The notes: a model not told the origin generated them from the sequence alone. A stretch of 64,000 nt of DNA from Candidatus Brocadia pituitae (GCA_017347445.1 AP021856.1:3418613-3482612); one strand, 5' to 3'; shown: positions 41,768 to 52,226, counted from the stretch's first letter. Numbers and translations: made by a program.

Positions 41768-44005
41768 ATGAGGAACTTTTCTATGGCCAGTCTGCTCCAG
41801 TTTGAAAAACGTCTCCTTCCTTTTCACCTTCTGAAGTTCTTCATGCGGATGACCTACATTTTTTTTAACTCATTCGCAATTTATGCAGGCGAAAAAGAGA
41901 TATCCCCTGCTTCTATTGATGCACCGTCACCTCTTGCGCAAACTCCATCCAGCTTCCGTAAGCCGCAGAACCATAGAACAGAAACCTCTGTTACCGAAGC
42001 CCTTTCAACGGAGGCGCTCTGGTTTGGATTCTCTGAGGAGGTAAGCATTGCAAACCGACACAAAACCCCAATCAACAAGGCGCCGGGTATCATTACAGTA
42101 CTTACTGCCGATGAGATAAAACACCAGGGGTATCGTACCTTTGCAGAGATCTTGAGAGCCGTGCCGGGGTTTGAAATTTTAAAGGATGCGTCCTTCGGGG
42201 CCGTTTCACCCGCGGTAAGAGGATTGACAGGTTCTGAGAAAATACGGGTTATGCTGAACGGACACCTCGTAAATACCCCGCTGAGCGGTGGGGCGTTCAC
42301 CCGGTTTGACGATTTCCCTGTGGAAAATATCAAAAAGATTGAAATCATCAGGGGGCCTGGCTCTGCCGTATACGGCGAAAATGCGTTTCTGGCAGTAATC
42401 AATATCATTACCAAGGATGCAAGGGATATCGATGGTGTGCGGGTTAGTAGCGGTTACGGGAGTTTCGATACCTATGAGGAAAATGTCGTGTTTGGAAAAA
42501 CATACGGTAAGATTGATATCTCCGGATTAGCACACTACCGGCAAACTACTGGCTTTCATGGCATCGTCGAAAGTGACTACCAAACGGTCTTAGATAAAGA
42601 GCTAAACACTTCGGCCTCACAGGCGCCGGGAAGAGTACAGGACGAACGACAACAATTTACCCTAAACCTTAAGATGGTTTACAAAGATTTCTATGTTGAG
42701 GGAATGTACCTGAATAAGGACAAAGAGCCCTTTATTGGCCCTCAATTTGCTTTAACGGATGAATCCGATATTGCAAACAACTATGTATTCGGTGAGATCG
42801 GGTATAAAAAGACCTTTGAAGAAAAATTTACCCTAAAACCCAGGCTCTATTATGACCAATTCGATGATAATTTCTTCATTAAATCCTTGCCTGATGGTGC
42901 GACAATACAAAACACCCTGGGAAATCTCGTTACATTTCCTGATGGATTTATTGGCAACGGCAAGGTAAGTGAAAAGGTGGTGGGCACGGAGATCCCCTTC
43001 GATTATGCATTGTTTGACAACAACTTACTCACGATCGGCTTTGAATACCGTTTAATAAATCAAACCAATATCGATTATTTAACCAATTTTAACCCCAAAA
43101 CGCGTGATCCTTTGCCACAACTTCAGGACTTTTCGGATGAATTTCCCTTCTTAAAAGAGGTCACGCGAAGGATCTGGTCGCTGTATTTGCAGGATGCATG
43201 GGACATCACCGACACCGTAAATCTTACCCTGGGCATACGGCACGACCAGTATAGTGATTTCGGTGACGCAACCAGCCCGCGATCCGCAATAACATGGGCA
43301 TTCATGAAGAATGCATCCCTAAAAGTTCTTTATGGTAAGGCCTTTAGAGCACCCAGTTTTGAAGAGATGTATATCTCTGAGCAACCTGCCATTGAGGGAA
43401 ATGAGAATCTGGATCCGGAAACGATTCGTACCTATGAGGTGGGACTAAGTTATCAAGCAAACAAATATTATGCATGCTCTGTTAATTATTTCTATAACGA
43501 TATTGAAGACCTTATTGGCCTGCGTAGCTTGGGAAATAAATCAAGTACTTCTCAGTTCGAAAATCTTGGAGATGCCCACGTACAGGGAATTGAGATAGAG
43601 GGTAGGGTTAATATAACAAAACGAAATTACCTTCTCATGAATTATACCTATCAGAACCCGGAAGACAATCGCGGGGATAACCTGCCGTTTGTTGCAAAAC
43701 ATTATGGCAACTTTGGTATAAATACACACCTCTGGAAATATGTCAATACCAACCTGAGTGCTTTTTTCAGCGGAAACCGGTCGAGGGACAATGATGATCC
43801 CGATGAAAAGAGAGACGACCTGCCATCCTATGCATTGTTAAATCTTTCTATTATTGCAAAGAAATTCTTTAAGACCATGGAGGTGCAGGGGACGGTGTTT
43901 AACCTGCTTGACAAGGACTATAGCGATCCTGGTCCGGTTGTCATACCAGATGATCTTCCCAGGCCCGGGCGGACATTTTTTGTTGGCTTGAGCTACCAGT
44001 TTTAG
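41768..44005 (+). CDS. TonB-dependent outer-membrane receptor
   Basis: 745 residues. Plug domain at about 95-230: TPINKAPGIITVLTADEIKH, then VRGLTGSEKIRVMLNGHLV and KKIEIIRGPGSAVYGENAFL, the last being the strongest family signature. A 22-strand barrel follows and ends in Phe (FFVGLSYQF), as expected for BAM-assembled proteins. The export signal is unusual: hydrophobic residues only near 17-40. An internal ATG at 41783 is another possible start. Ligand class cannot be read; siderophore, cobalamin or copper complexes are all possible. The gene stands alone. Confidence 0.93.
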   Translation: MRNFSMASLLQFEKRLLPFHLLKFFMRMTYIFFNSFAIYAGEKEISPASIDAPSPLAQTPSSFRKPQNHRTETSVTEALSTEALWFGFSEEVSIANRHKTPINKAPGIITVLTADEIKHQGYRTFAEILRAVPGFEILKDASFGAVSPAVRGLTGSEKIRVMLNGHLVNTPLSGGAFTRFDDFPVENIKKIEIIRGPGSAVYGENAFLAVINIITKDARDIDGVRVSSGYGSFDTYEENVVFGKTYGKIDISGLAHYRQTTGFHGIVESDYQTVLDKELNTSASQAPGRVQDERQQFTLNLKMVYKDFYVEGMYLNKDKEPFIGPQFALTDESDIANNYVFGEIGYKKTFEEKFTLKPRLYYDQFDDNFFIKSLPDGATIQNTLGNLVTFPDGFIGNGKVSEKVVGTEIPFDYALFDNNLLTIGFEYRLINQTNIDYLTNFNPKTRDPLPQLQDFSDEFPFLKEVTRRIWSLYLQDAWDITDTVNLTLGIRHDQYSDFGDATSPRSAITWAFMKNASLKVLYGKAFRAPSFEEMYISEQPAIEGNENLDPETIRTYEVGLSYQANKYYACSVNYFYNDIEDLIGLRSLGNKSSTSQFENLGDAHVQGIEIEGRVNITKRNYLLMNYTYQNPEDNRGDNLPFVAKHYGNFGINTHLWKYVNTNLSAFFSGNRSRDNDDPDEKRDDLPSYALLNLSIIAKKFFKTMEVQGTVFNLLDKDYSDPGPVVIPDDLPRPGRTFFVGLSYQF

Positions 44006-44077
44006 TTTTTATCTGCTGCTTTTATCTAATATCTTCTCATCTCTAAGCTAAATATTGCTTTTCAAGATATGTGTATT

Positions 44078-44163
44078 AGGGTGGATCAAGGCATCGGTTT
44101 TTACGCCATCCCTACTTTCAATATTTTATGATGTGGTGGATTCGCTTCGTTTAATCCACCCTA
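44078..44163. repeat. Inverted-repeat element TAGGGTGGAT...ATCCACCCTA
   Basis: Outer arms of ten bases bound an 86-base stretch in the gap between convergent genes, with an extra GGTGGATTCGCTTC...TTAATCCACC pairing at the right end. It has the look of a dispersed intergenic repeat; only one copy is in the window. Confidence 0.65.
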
Positions 44164-44219
44164 CTGAAAACCGCATAAATAAAATGAACCATCCGGATAC
44201 ATCATTCAGGTTAGATCTT

Positions 44220-46520
44220 TTATGGCACAAACGATAGCTCAACTTTGTGTGATTCATAGTCATTTTCTTCCAAGGGAATGACATATCCATTTAGAGCAGC
44301 AAATTCCAAAGTACCCTTGGGGAGAAACCGATAGATGAGTCTTGCGGTTATGGTGACCTTGCCCGTATCAATAGTCTGAAATTCATAATGAGTCGTGTCC
44401 GTTTGGTTTGCCTTGATCCTCGTGTCATACAACTCTTCAACGGCCCAGGCATACAAGATGTCATTAAAGAAGGGCGCAAGGGCATCATTATCCACGAGCA
44501 TCCTGTTGTGTTTCATAAAGATCTTGCCTGACCTTCCGGCATAATCACCTTTGCCTTCATAGTAACCTTCGGGAAAATTTCCTCCCGGTGTATCTATGGT
44601 CTGATCATTCCTTTGATTAAGAATCATACCCGATTGGGAGGCCTCTACCAGCAGGACGACATTTCTCTGAGTGACCCCGGAAGGATAGGTATGACCCGTG
44701 TGGGAATTTACGACGTTCACATCGAAGGTCAACATACCATCTTTTACCTGAGTGTTGGCGACCGCAAGGTCTACTGCCCAATCCAGATATCTCTTCCTTT
44801 TCCCGGGTGATAAATTCTGATTGGTGCCTTCGAAGCGATGGGGATAAAAGGTTCTTGGGTCGCGTTTGGCGGCATAATCTCTTTTCTCTTCTGAAATTAT
44901 ATAAAAGGGATCGGTAATTTCTGTATAATCTGCTATCGATTTACCCGTGATTGGATCAGGTGGAGGGTCTTTCATGTGGCAATCCTGGCACTGCAGCACC
45001 TTGCCGGCATAATTATCCACCGGATACTCAGACTCCAGTCCACTATATCCGCTAAAACGCCACTCGCGATAGGTGTCCTCACTCCAAAGGATACGCTCAA
45101 TCTTCTCACCCTTGGGCTGGTCATTTTTATCTACCGGCTGCAGATAAAGCTTTCGCGCATCCTGATGACAGGGTGAACATATCTCACTTTTACTAACCTG
45201 GGGAACATAGGCAGCCTGCATGCCTTTATAGATAACATCGTCTAGTGACCCAAACATCACTCTTCCATCAGGCGAAGAACCGAGTAGCGGGTCGGGGCGT
45301 AGAAGCGTTACCTTATAATTTACCCCCGGCTCTGTCCAGAATTCTTCTTCTGCACGAACCTCACGTATTTTATGGCAAAAGTCACAATGGACTCCCTGCT
45401 TGTCAACGAAGGAAAGCGTATCGTCTTCCGTCAGTATGCCTGCCCTCATATCCCACAGGGGAGTAATGCCGTCTGCCTGGGTTTTTGAGGCGTGAGACGG
45501 GGAATGGCAGTCGGCGCAATCGTGGATATGCCCTGCGTCACCCAGGATTTTGTACCTGCCCGTTGCATCCTCGAATATCTTTCCCTTATCTCCGACAAAC
45601 GGGGGGTTCGGATCGTCAAAGATGGAACTGTCCATAAAATTGCCCCGGTCACCAGTAACGTACCACGATGTATACAGAAGAAAGACAAGTTGGTTAAGTG
45701 GATTAACAGCCGCACTTGCCATATCGCTCTCATTCCATTCATGGTAAATATTATCGTGACACTTCTTGCACGACCCTGCAGACCGGTATTCATAGTCCGG
45801 GTGATCCTCCGCAGGAATTGCGGCAAGGCTGATGTCAATATCTTTTTCCTGTCCTAAAATGATTTCTTTGACTCCGTTTTTAAAACCTTCTTTGCCTGCG
45901 GTAACCGCAACAGTCTGTCCGGAGATGCCTTCATAATCCAGAGAAAATTTTCCCTGTAGATCGGAAGAGACGAATCGATCTTTAGCCTGAGGGTGATAAC
46001 TTGCATCCTCAGGGTTAATATCTGCAACTCCTTGCACCCGCACACGGGCATCGACGAGCAACGCTGCACCCGTATCTCTTTTTTCAGAAATGGTACCCGT
46101 TACCCTCCATTGTCCGGTGTTGCCAATAACAAAGCGGTCTTTCTTCGTACTTTCATCCTCCACCCTTTTTCCCCGCAAGGTTATTTTGATGGTCACCTTG
46201 TCTCCAACCGGGTAATTTTCAAGGGGGGCAAGGCCGGTAAAGAAACCCAGGCCGGCGTCCCAATGTAACGGATATTTTGCTTTCTTTTTTGTTGTGTAGG
46301 ATTTCAGGGTAAAGAAAGATTTTTTTATCTCCCGGTAGTCAAGAACATTCTGCAATACCTTGACGTACAGGGCATCTGCCGGAATAAATGCGCGATCGTT
46401 AGTCGAATAGTCCGCATTCCTGCTTAGGGTGTAAAACACCCCGGCAAATGCCGTTTTCCAGGCTGGAGACGCTACTGCAACAACGAGCATGAGAGCGTAT
46501 ATTTTAACAAAATAGTTCAT
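44220..46520 (-). CDS. Secreted pentaheme cytochrome c with Ig-like N-terminal domain
   Basis: 766 residues from the ATG at 46520 (AGGAG seven bases ahead). Signal peptide: MNYFVKIYALMLVVAVASPA. The N-terminal part is beta-rich, with a carboxypeptidase-regulatory-like domain (FVSSDLQGKFSLDYEGISG). Then come five haem motifs: CKKCH, CADCH, CDFCH, CSPCH and CQDCH. Between them, many additional His residues could be sixth ligands. The C-terminal region reads VDLAVANTQVKDGMLTFDVN and is beta-rich again. Multihaem cytochromes of this layout (cytochrome c554-like) work in periplasmic nitrogen- or metal-oxide electron transfer; the partner is not evident. Confidence 0.92.
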   Translation of the reverse strand: MNYFVKIYALMLVVAVASPAWKTAFAGVFYTLSRNADYSTNDRAFIPADALYVKVLQNVLDYREIKKSFFTLKSYTTKKKAKYPLHWDAGLGFFTGLAPLENYPVGDKVTIKITLRGKRVEDESTKKDRFVIGNTGQWRVTGTISEKRDTGAALLVDARVRVQGVADINPEDASYHPQAKDRFVSSDLQGKFSLDYEGISGQTVAVTAGKEGFKNGVKEIILGQEKDIDISLAAIPAEDHPDYEYRSAGSCKKCHDNIYHEWNESDMASAAVNPLNQLVFLLYTSWYVTGDRGNFMDSSIFDDPNPPFVGDKGKIFEDATGRYKILGDAGHIHDCADCHSPSHASKTQADGITPLWDMRAGILTEDDTLSFVDKQGVHCDFCHKIREVRAEEEFWTEPGVNYKVTLLRPDPLLGSSPDGRVMFGSLDDVIYKGMQAAYVPQVSKSEICSPCHQDARKLYLQPVDKNDQPKGEKIERILWSEDTYREWRFSGYSGLESEYPVDNYAGKVLQCQDCHMKDPPPDPITGKSIADYTEITDPFYIISEEKRDYAAKRDPRTFYPHRFEGTNQNLSPGKRKRYLDWAVDLAVANTQVKDGMLTFDVNVVNSHTGHTYPSGVTQRNVVLLVEASQSGMILNQRNDQTIDTPGGNFPEGYYEGKGDYAGRSGKIFMKHNRMLVDNDALAPFFNDILYAWAVEELYDTRIKANQTDTTHYEFQTIDTGKVTITARLIYRFLPKGTLEFAALNGYVIPLEENDYESHKVELSFVP

Positions 46521-46772
46521 AGAATACTCCTGATACAAATGAGTTGGACGAGAGAAGGGGCATGGTCGTTTCAATGATAAATCTTGAACAATTGTCAAGA
46601 ATTTTTATACATGTATACTCAAAAGGTTCATAGTTTGTGATGTATCCATTGGCACAGAGCTGCCTTTATAAAATTCACATCTTATGAGCATCTTGAATTT
46701 ATCCATTCTGGCTTTAAGACAACGCCAAACCCGGCGCTTGTCTGTTGCAACATGGCTTGTTTCACGGTAGCG

Positions 46773-47090
46773 TTACGGTAAAAAAACAGATAATCCTACT
46801 TTTTTTAGTTGTTGCTGGCATTCCTTCATTTTCTGATAAATGGACGACCACGACCTCTTTGCATAGACAACGGGGATGCTCTTTTTTTCGGCAATATTCT
46901 TTACCTTATAGGCAAGGTTGTGATTTACAAAGTCGTACAGTACGATAATAAAATCCATGGTCTCCGGAATCCCGTCACGAATCTTTTGTCCGCTCCTGCC
47001 CGTTACGTGGCGAATCTCGGTAACCCCGATTTTATCAAGCTCCCTGGGAATACTCCCTAAATGGTCACCTCCAACAATAAGTACCGACAT
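46773..47090 (-). CDS. DUF2325-family small protein
   Basis: 105 residues beginning MSVLIVGGDHLGSIPRELDK. The start ATG at 47090 has AGGAGGGG nine bases upstream; a TTG two codons earlier is too close to it. Conserved features include the GGD near the N-terminus, RHVTGRSGQKIRDGIPETMD, and YDFVNHNLAYKVKNIAEKKS. DUF2325 proteins are small Rossmann-like proteins of unknown function, often beside metal or redox genes; here the neighbours are a multihaem cytochrome and a RAYT element. Confidence 0.85.
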   Translation of the reverse strand: MSVLIVGGDHLGSIPRELDKIGVTEIRHVTGRSGQKIRDGIPETMDFIIVLYDFVNHNLAYKVKNIAEKKSIPVVYAKRSWSSIYQKMKECQQQLKKVGLSVFLP

Positions 47091-47256
47091 GTTCAATCCC
47101 CTCCTAAAAAATGAGTATGGCGACTGAGACTAAATCTCAACGTTATTACTTTACGTGAAAATTATGAGATGTCAACAAAAATATTTACCATTTTTTACTA
47201 CAGCAAGTCACAAGGCATATGGATTGAATCTTGCAGGGAGAATGCTGAGAATGCTG

Positions 47257-48341
47257 GGGTCGCATCTTAACTATTAAGTATTGACATCTTCTACTTTAGT
47301 ATTATAATAATTCCTTGATTTTCTTTCACTTCAATTTTTATAGAGAGAAAGGATTCATGGCAAGACCTTTACGCGTAGAATACCCCGGCGCTTATTATCA
47401 TGTTATTAATCGCGGAAATGCCGGAGAAAATCTCTTCATCGATGAAAGAGACAGAGAAAAATTTCTGGAATATCTTGCAAAAGATGTAGAACGATTTATA
47501 ACAAGAATCCACACCTATTGTCTCATGACCAATCATTATCATCTACTAATCGAAACACCTCAGGCCAATGTAAGCATAGCAATGCAGTGGCTTAATGTGA
47601 GCTACTCAGTGTATTTCAACAAAAGACACCGAAGAAGAGGACATCTCTTCCAAGGCAGGTTCAAAGCTATCCTGTTGGATGCAAATGAATATCTTATCCT
47701 GCTATCACGGTATATTCATCTTAACCCTGTTCGTGCGAAGATGGCGACACATCCCCTTGACTATCCATGGAGTAGTTACCCTGTATTTGCGGGAAAAAGG
47801 CAAAAACCCGAATGGCTTGTAACGGAAACCGTATTGCCATATTTTGGGAAAGAAAAAAAGGAAGCCACGAGGAACTACACAAGCTACGTAGAGAAAGTTA
47901 CCAGGGAAACCATAGAAGATCCAAATAAAAATGCGACTGGGGGATTTATCCTTGGTGGGACAGGTTTTGTAAGCTGGGTGAAAGATAAATTTCTTTCCAC
48001 AAGAAATGATGAAAAAGAGATTCCTCAGCTCAAGAAATTAAAACCAAAGGTGCCTCTTGCAGCAATAATTCAGTCAGTATGTAATGAATTCGGCTGTAAC
48101 GAAGAGCAAATAAAAATCAGGGGATGCAAGAATAACAAGGTAAGAGCAATTGCGATATATCTTGCCCGAGATCTGAGCGGGGTATCTGGCAAGGATCTTG
48201 GTGAGTTTTTCAATGGGATATCAGGTGCGGCAATTACCATGAACTATAACCAAATGAACGCAGAACTCCTGCGGAACAAAAAACTGAGTGATAAGATAGC
48301 AACCTTGAAAAGGCAATTGCTTAATATTTAAGATGCGACCC
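47257..48341 (+). mobile_element. RAYT element with 14-base terminal inverted repeats
   Basis: Left end GGGTCGCATCTTAA (47257-47270) and right end TTAAGATGCGACCC (48328-48341) are perfect inverted repeats. The transposase stop codon lies inside the right repeat. The right boundary cuts a DNA methyltransferase gene. The sequence beyond the left end does not continue that gene, so the insertion came with a deletion or the flank has rearranged. Confidence 0.82.
47357..48331 (+). CDS. RAYT-type (IS200-like) transposase with DnaA-like C-terminal domain
   Basis: 324 residues from the ATG at 47357 (MARPLRVEYPGAYYHVINRG). HUH motif HYH in YCLMTNHYHLLIE; YIHLNPVRAKM carries the RAYT tyrosine signature. 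LFQGRFKAILLD is also typical. The C-terminal about 100 residues (LAAIIQSVCNEFGCNEEQIK ... ITMNYNQMN) resemble the DnaA domain IV helix-turn-helix found in one RAYT group. Unlike the smaller RAYT at 12.1 kb it sits in a bounded element. It ends 10 bases inside the right element boundary. Confidence 0.92.
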   Translation: MARPLRVEYPGAYYHVINRGNAGENLFIDERDREKFLEYLAKDVERFITRIHTYCLMTNHYHLLIETPQANVSIAMQWLNVSYSVYFNKRHRRRGHLFQGRFKAILLDANEYLILLSRYIHLNPVRAKMATHPLDYPWSSYPVFAGKRQKPEWLVTETVLPYFGKEKKEATRNYTSYVEKVTRETIEDPNKNATGGFILGGTGFVSWVKDKFLSTRNDEKEIPQLKKLKPKVPLAAIIQSVCNEFGCNEEQIKIRGCKNNKVRAIAIYLARDLSGVSGKDLGEFFNGISGAAITMNYNQMNAELLRNKKLSDKIATLKRQLLNI

Positions 48342-48937
48342 TTCCTCGGTGCTTTGTCCCGATATTCGTATGCCTTGAGTACCTGATCGGTAACCGGCCT
48401 TTGAGGATCGCCAAAGAGTTCAAACAAGGGCAATTGTTTGAACTTCTCTTGTTTTTTGTGGTCTTTCAGGGTTTCAATAATCGCCTTCGTGGAAAGACGC
48501 TCATGGACAAAGAGCGGGAGCGTCGGCACATCAAAGGAAAGCCGCTCTGCCTTACCCGTCCAGTCAAGAAAAGGTTTTTGGAGACGTTTCAACTGCTCCA
48601 CGGCATCATGCAGTCCCCCGACTGCTGAAATAACATGTCCTGCAGAATTCTTGAATTCCTGGGGTTTATCAAAGATATGGGGTGGAGGAAGTGCAGCCGC
48701 CTTTTCAATCATCGCAATAAGCCACTCGCCCAATTCACGTGCAGAGTTTTGACCGTCCCAGTCCAGGGCAGGGGAAAGCGAAGAATCATAACGGTAAGTT
48801 TTTGGGGGTTTTTTCTTCCTGAACTGCGCCTGCGTGCCTACATCCGGACGTAAAGGAGAATCTGATTCTAAATGACGATATGTCTTTGCTTCAGTCTGGT
48901 CTGATTGATTAGCCTGCCTTCTTCTTCCCCGCGCCAT
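48342..48937 (-). pseudogene. N-terminal fragment of a site-specific DNA methyltransferase, cut by the RAYT element
   Basis: The frame starts at an ATG (48937) with a GGGGGAAA signal. It carries the conserved N-terminal block of a large type III-like adenine methyltransferase family: ALDWDGQNSARELGEWLIAM, then LDWTGKAERLSFDVPTLPLF, VHERLSTKAIIETLKDHKKQ and FELFGDPQRPVTDQVLKAYE. In full genes this is followed by the SAM and DPPY motifs; here it breaks off at the inverted repeat of the RAYT element and runs on in an unrelated frame to 48221. No downstream part is left in the window, so it is dead. Confidence 0.85.
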
Positions 48938-49201
48938 CAATTATTTCCCCCATCAAATTTCCACTATTTTTTCACTCTGCGAAATGGTTGTATCATTATA
49001 TATTCAGTTATCTATTTTCCACGATAACTGTGAACATGCGTTTCATAGGTTTGCAAGAGAGACATGAAATCCCATTTTCATGGCGACTGATTGATTATGA
49101 TAGCACTTTACAGGCACAAATCAACACAAAATTACGGTGTTTATCAAGCCACTTTCAGAAACATGATACCCTCAAAAACGTTTCCTCCTAATAGCTAAGG
49201 A
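48938..49201. other. Gap upstream of the truncated methyltransferase
   Basis: 264 bases, AT-rich, with no gene or hairpin that I can support. It leads into the BIME-like repeat at 49202. Confidence 0.35.
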
Positions 49202-49366
49202 GGGTGGCACGGACAAACTCTGTTTGTCCGTGTTGCACTTGCACAACGTTGTTTATGAATTATCCATTTTGAAACGTAAATATATAACACCTGTAACTAT
49301 ATACAGGTATAAAACCATACGCAATATTGCAGAATCACGGACAAGCTAAGCTTGTCCGTGCCACCC
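49202..49366. repeat. BIME-like pair of REP hairpins, copy 2
   Basis: 165 bases bounded by GGGTGGCACGGACAAACT and AAGCTTGTCCGTGCCACCC. Internal hairpins are CACGGACAAAC...GTTTGTCCGTG at the left and CACGGACAAGC...GCTTGTCCGTG at the right. The same ends occur at 34536-34630, where the middle is much shorter. It lies 0.9 kb from the RAYT element. Confidence 0.92.
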
Positions 49367-49607
49367 CTTCATAGCACACGGTAAAAACACTTTTCTGTAA
49401 GTTTTTCCTCGTGCCCGTCGTGTTCTTCGTGGCAAAAAGAGACAAGAGATAAATTGTCTTGAAAGCCTTGAAAATACTGATAGAATCAAAAGAAATAAAA
49501 AACATAAGAAGACGTAAAAACCCCTGAATATTAAAGTAGAACTATTAACGTGCAAAAGTAGTTCTTTCCCTGAGTTTGATTGGATGAGCCCATGAGGTTA
49601 TTTTCCC

Positions 49608-52226
49608 ATGATTACTGAAACACCCATGATGCGACAATACAACGAGATAAAAAGACAGCATAAAGACGCTCTGCTTTTTTTCCGTATGGGGGATTTTTAT
49701 GAGTTGTTTTTTGAGGATGCAAAGCTCGCCTCAAAGGTGCTGGGGATTACCCTCACCTCCCGCTCCAAAGGCGAAAGTGCAGTGCCCATGGCGGGTGTGC
49801 CACACCATGCAGCCGAGACGTATATCCGGAAATTGATTAAGGCCGGCCTTAAGGTGGCTATCTGCGATCAATTGCAAGACCCTGACGAGGCAAAAGGCAT
49901 TGTCGATCGCGGCGTTACCAGGATTATTACTCCCGGTACGGTAACCGAAGATACGTTGCTAGAGGACAAAAGCAATAACTATCTCATGGCGGTATTTGAG
50001 GCAAAAAATCTGCTGGGATTGTCCTGGATCGATTTATCTACCGGCCAATTTGAAGTTGAGGATGTCCCACGGGAAAGACTTTTTGATGAATTTGCAAGAC
50101 TGAATCCGTCGGAGGTATTACTGCCTGAAGAAACCGTAAGGAATAATGTCTCCTTTATGGAGCAGATTCGGGCAGAATGCAACGGAATGATTACCTCACG
50201 ACCTGATTGGGAGTTTTCCCCCGATACCGCATATAAGACACTGACAGAACACTTTGGAACAGCGTCCCTGGAGGGGTTTGGTTGTGAAACGACTGGACCG
50301 GCCATTGGCGCTGCCGGTGCAGTAATCCACTATCTGAAAGAGACACAAAAGACATCACTCCGGCATATTACCAAAATTCAGCACCGCCAGATAAACAACC
50401 AGGTGCTCATGGATAAGGCCACACAGCAAAGCCTGGAGTTGACGCAAACCATCAGGAACAGCGACCGGGAAGGTTCCCTGTTGGGAGTAATCGACCAGAC
50501 AAGGACGCCCATGGGTGGCCGATTGCTCAGGGACTGGGTCATCAGCCCACTTCGGGTATCTGCCGACATCAAATACCGCCAGCTTGGAGTAAGGGAGTTA
50601 TATGAAAATGCGGCACTACGCCGGGAGATCCGTGATATGCTGGGCAATATCTATGATATCGAAAGGATTGCAACGAAGATAAGTTGCGGCCGCGCCACCG
50701 CCCGTGACCTGGTTAGCCTGAAACAATCACTCTCAAAACTCCCGGCACTGAAAGAAAAATTAGCATTCTGTATTGCGGATATCTTGATTTTCTTAGAACA
50801 GCAACTGGACGTCCTTGAAGAAGTTCGAATTCTGATCGGCACCGCTATCGTACCTGATCCTCCACCCACGATTAAAGAAGGGGGGCTTATCAGGGAAGGC
50901 TACGATGCCTCCCTCGATGAATTGCGATACATGAGCAAAAACGGAAAGAGCTGGATTGCGAATTTTCAGGCAGAAGAGATCGCCAGGACGGGAATTCATT
51001 CCCTCAAGGTAGGGTATAACAAGGTGTTCGGATACTATATCGAGATCACCCATGTACACAAAGATATTATCCCCCAGACCTATATTCGGAAGCAGACCAT
51101 CAAGAATGCCGAACGTTTTATCACTCCGGAACTCAAGGAGTATGAGTCGAAGGTGCTGACAGCCGATGAACGCGCACGGGATCTGGAGTACGATCTCTTT
51201 CTCCAGATACGTGAGCAGGTCAGCGCCTATACGGCACGGCTTCAAAAAACAGCAGAATCAATTGCTGCCATCGATGCGTTATCAACCCTTGCGAATCTCG
51301 CTGCAGAGCATCGATACGTCATGCCCGAGATTACCGATAATTTAGAATTAAAAATCCTGGACGGGCGTCACCCTGTGCTGGATCGGCGGCTGGGGAGAGA
51401 GAGCTTTGTCCCCAATGATATTCATCTGGATGGAACACGGGATACCGTTATGGTAATTACTGGCCCAAATATGGCCGGGAAAAGCACGTACATCCGTCAG
51501 GTAGCGCTCCTTGTGCTTATGGCACAGATGGGGGGGTTTATCCCCGCGAAGGAAGCGGTTATCGGAACGGTTGACAGGATCTTTACGCGGGTGGGTGCAT
51601 CGGATGAACTATCAAAAGGACAGAGCACCTTTATGGTGGAAATGAACGAGACGGCAAACATCCTGAATAACGCGACAGAACGCAGCCTGATCATCCTGGA
51701 TGAAGTGGGACGGGGTACGAGCACCTTTGACGGCGTCAGCATTGCATGGGCAATTACCGAATATATCTATCAGCACATCCGCGCACGGACACTCTTCGCT
51801 ACCCACTATCACGAACTTACCGAGCTGGCATTGCTCTTTCCGGGAATTAAAAATTTCAGCATCGCCGTCAGGGAGTGGGGAGAAGAGATTATTTTTCTGC
51901 GAAAGATAGTGGAAGGCGGAACGGATAAAAGTTATGGAATACACGTTGCGCGGCTTGCAGGAATCCCGAAGGAAATTATCCAGCGGGCGCGCATAATCCT
52001 TAACAACCTTGAAGCGGCAACGCTGGATGTAAACGGCAAACCAAAGTTTGCCCCCCTGAAGACTGCTCAGGATAAAAAACAACCGAAGCAATTAAGACTC
52101 TTTGCTTCCAAAGAAGACATGATAATCGAAGAGATCAGGAAGCTCGATATTTCCAGGATCGCACCCCTTGATGCCCTCAATAAACTCGATGAATTAAAGA
52201 AAAAATTGGAGCGTGAAGAAACGTGA
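49608..52226 (+). CDS. mutS: DNA mismatch repair ATPase MutS
   Basis: 872 residues, full length. The mismatch-reading Phe-X-Glu is in FFRMGDFYELF near the N-terminus. ATPase: Walker A TGPNMAGKSTYIRQ, GASDELSKGQSTFMVEMNET, Walker B IILDEVGRGTSTFDG and FATHYHELTEL. It detects base mismatches and small loops and recruits MutL, which is not in the window. The C-terminal FAPLKTAQDKKQPKQLRLF resembles the clamp/linker before the tetramerisation helix. Confidence 0.98.
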   Translation: MITETPMMRQYNEIKRQHKDALLFFRMGDFYELFFEDAKLASKVLGITLTSRSKGESAVPMAGVPHHAAETYIRKLIKAGLKVAICDQLQDPDEAKGIVDRGVTRIITPGTVTEDTLLEDKSNNYLMAVFEAKNLLGLSWIDLSTGQFEVEDVPRERLFDEFARLNPSEVLLPEETVRNNVSFMEQIRAECNGMITSRPDWEFSPDTAYKTLTEHFGTASLEGFGCETTGPAIGAAGAVIHYLKETQKTSLRHITKIQHRQINNQVLMDKATQQSLELTQTIRNSDREGSLLGVIDQTRTPMGGRLLRDWVISPLRVSADIKYRQLGVRELYENAALRREIRDMLGNIYDIERIATKISCGRATARDLVSLKQSLSKLPALKEKLAFCIADILIFLEQQLDVLEEVRILIGTAIVPDPPPTIKEGGLIREGYDASLDELRYMSKNGKSWIANFQAEEIARTGIHSLKVGYNKVFGYYIEITHVHKDIIPQTYIRKQTIKNAERFITPELKEYESKVLTADERARDLEYDLFLQIREQVSAYTARLQKTAESIAAIDALSTLANLAAEHRYVMPEITDNLELKILDGRHPVLDRRLGRESFVPNDIHLDGTRDTVMVITGPNMAGKSTYIRQVALLVLMAQMGGFIPAKEAVIGTVDRIFTRVGASDELSKGQSTFMVEMNETANILNNATERSLIILDEVGRGTSTFDGVSIAWAITEYIYQHIRARTLFATHYHELTELALLFPGIKNFSIAVREWGEEIIFLRKIVEGGTDKSYGIHVARLAGIPKEIIQRARIILNNLEAATLDVNGKPKFAPLKTAQDKKQPKQLRLFASKEDMIIEEIRKLDISRIAPLDALNKLDELKKKLEREET

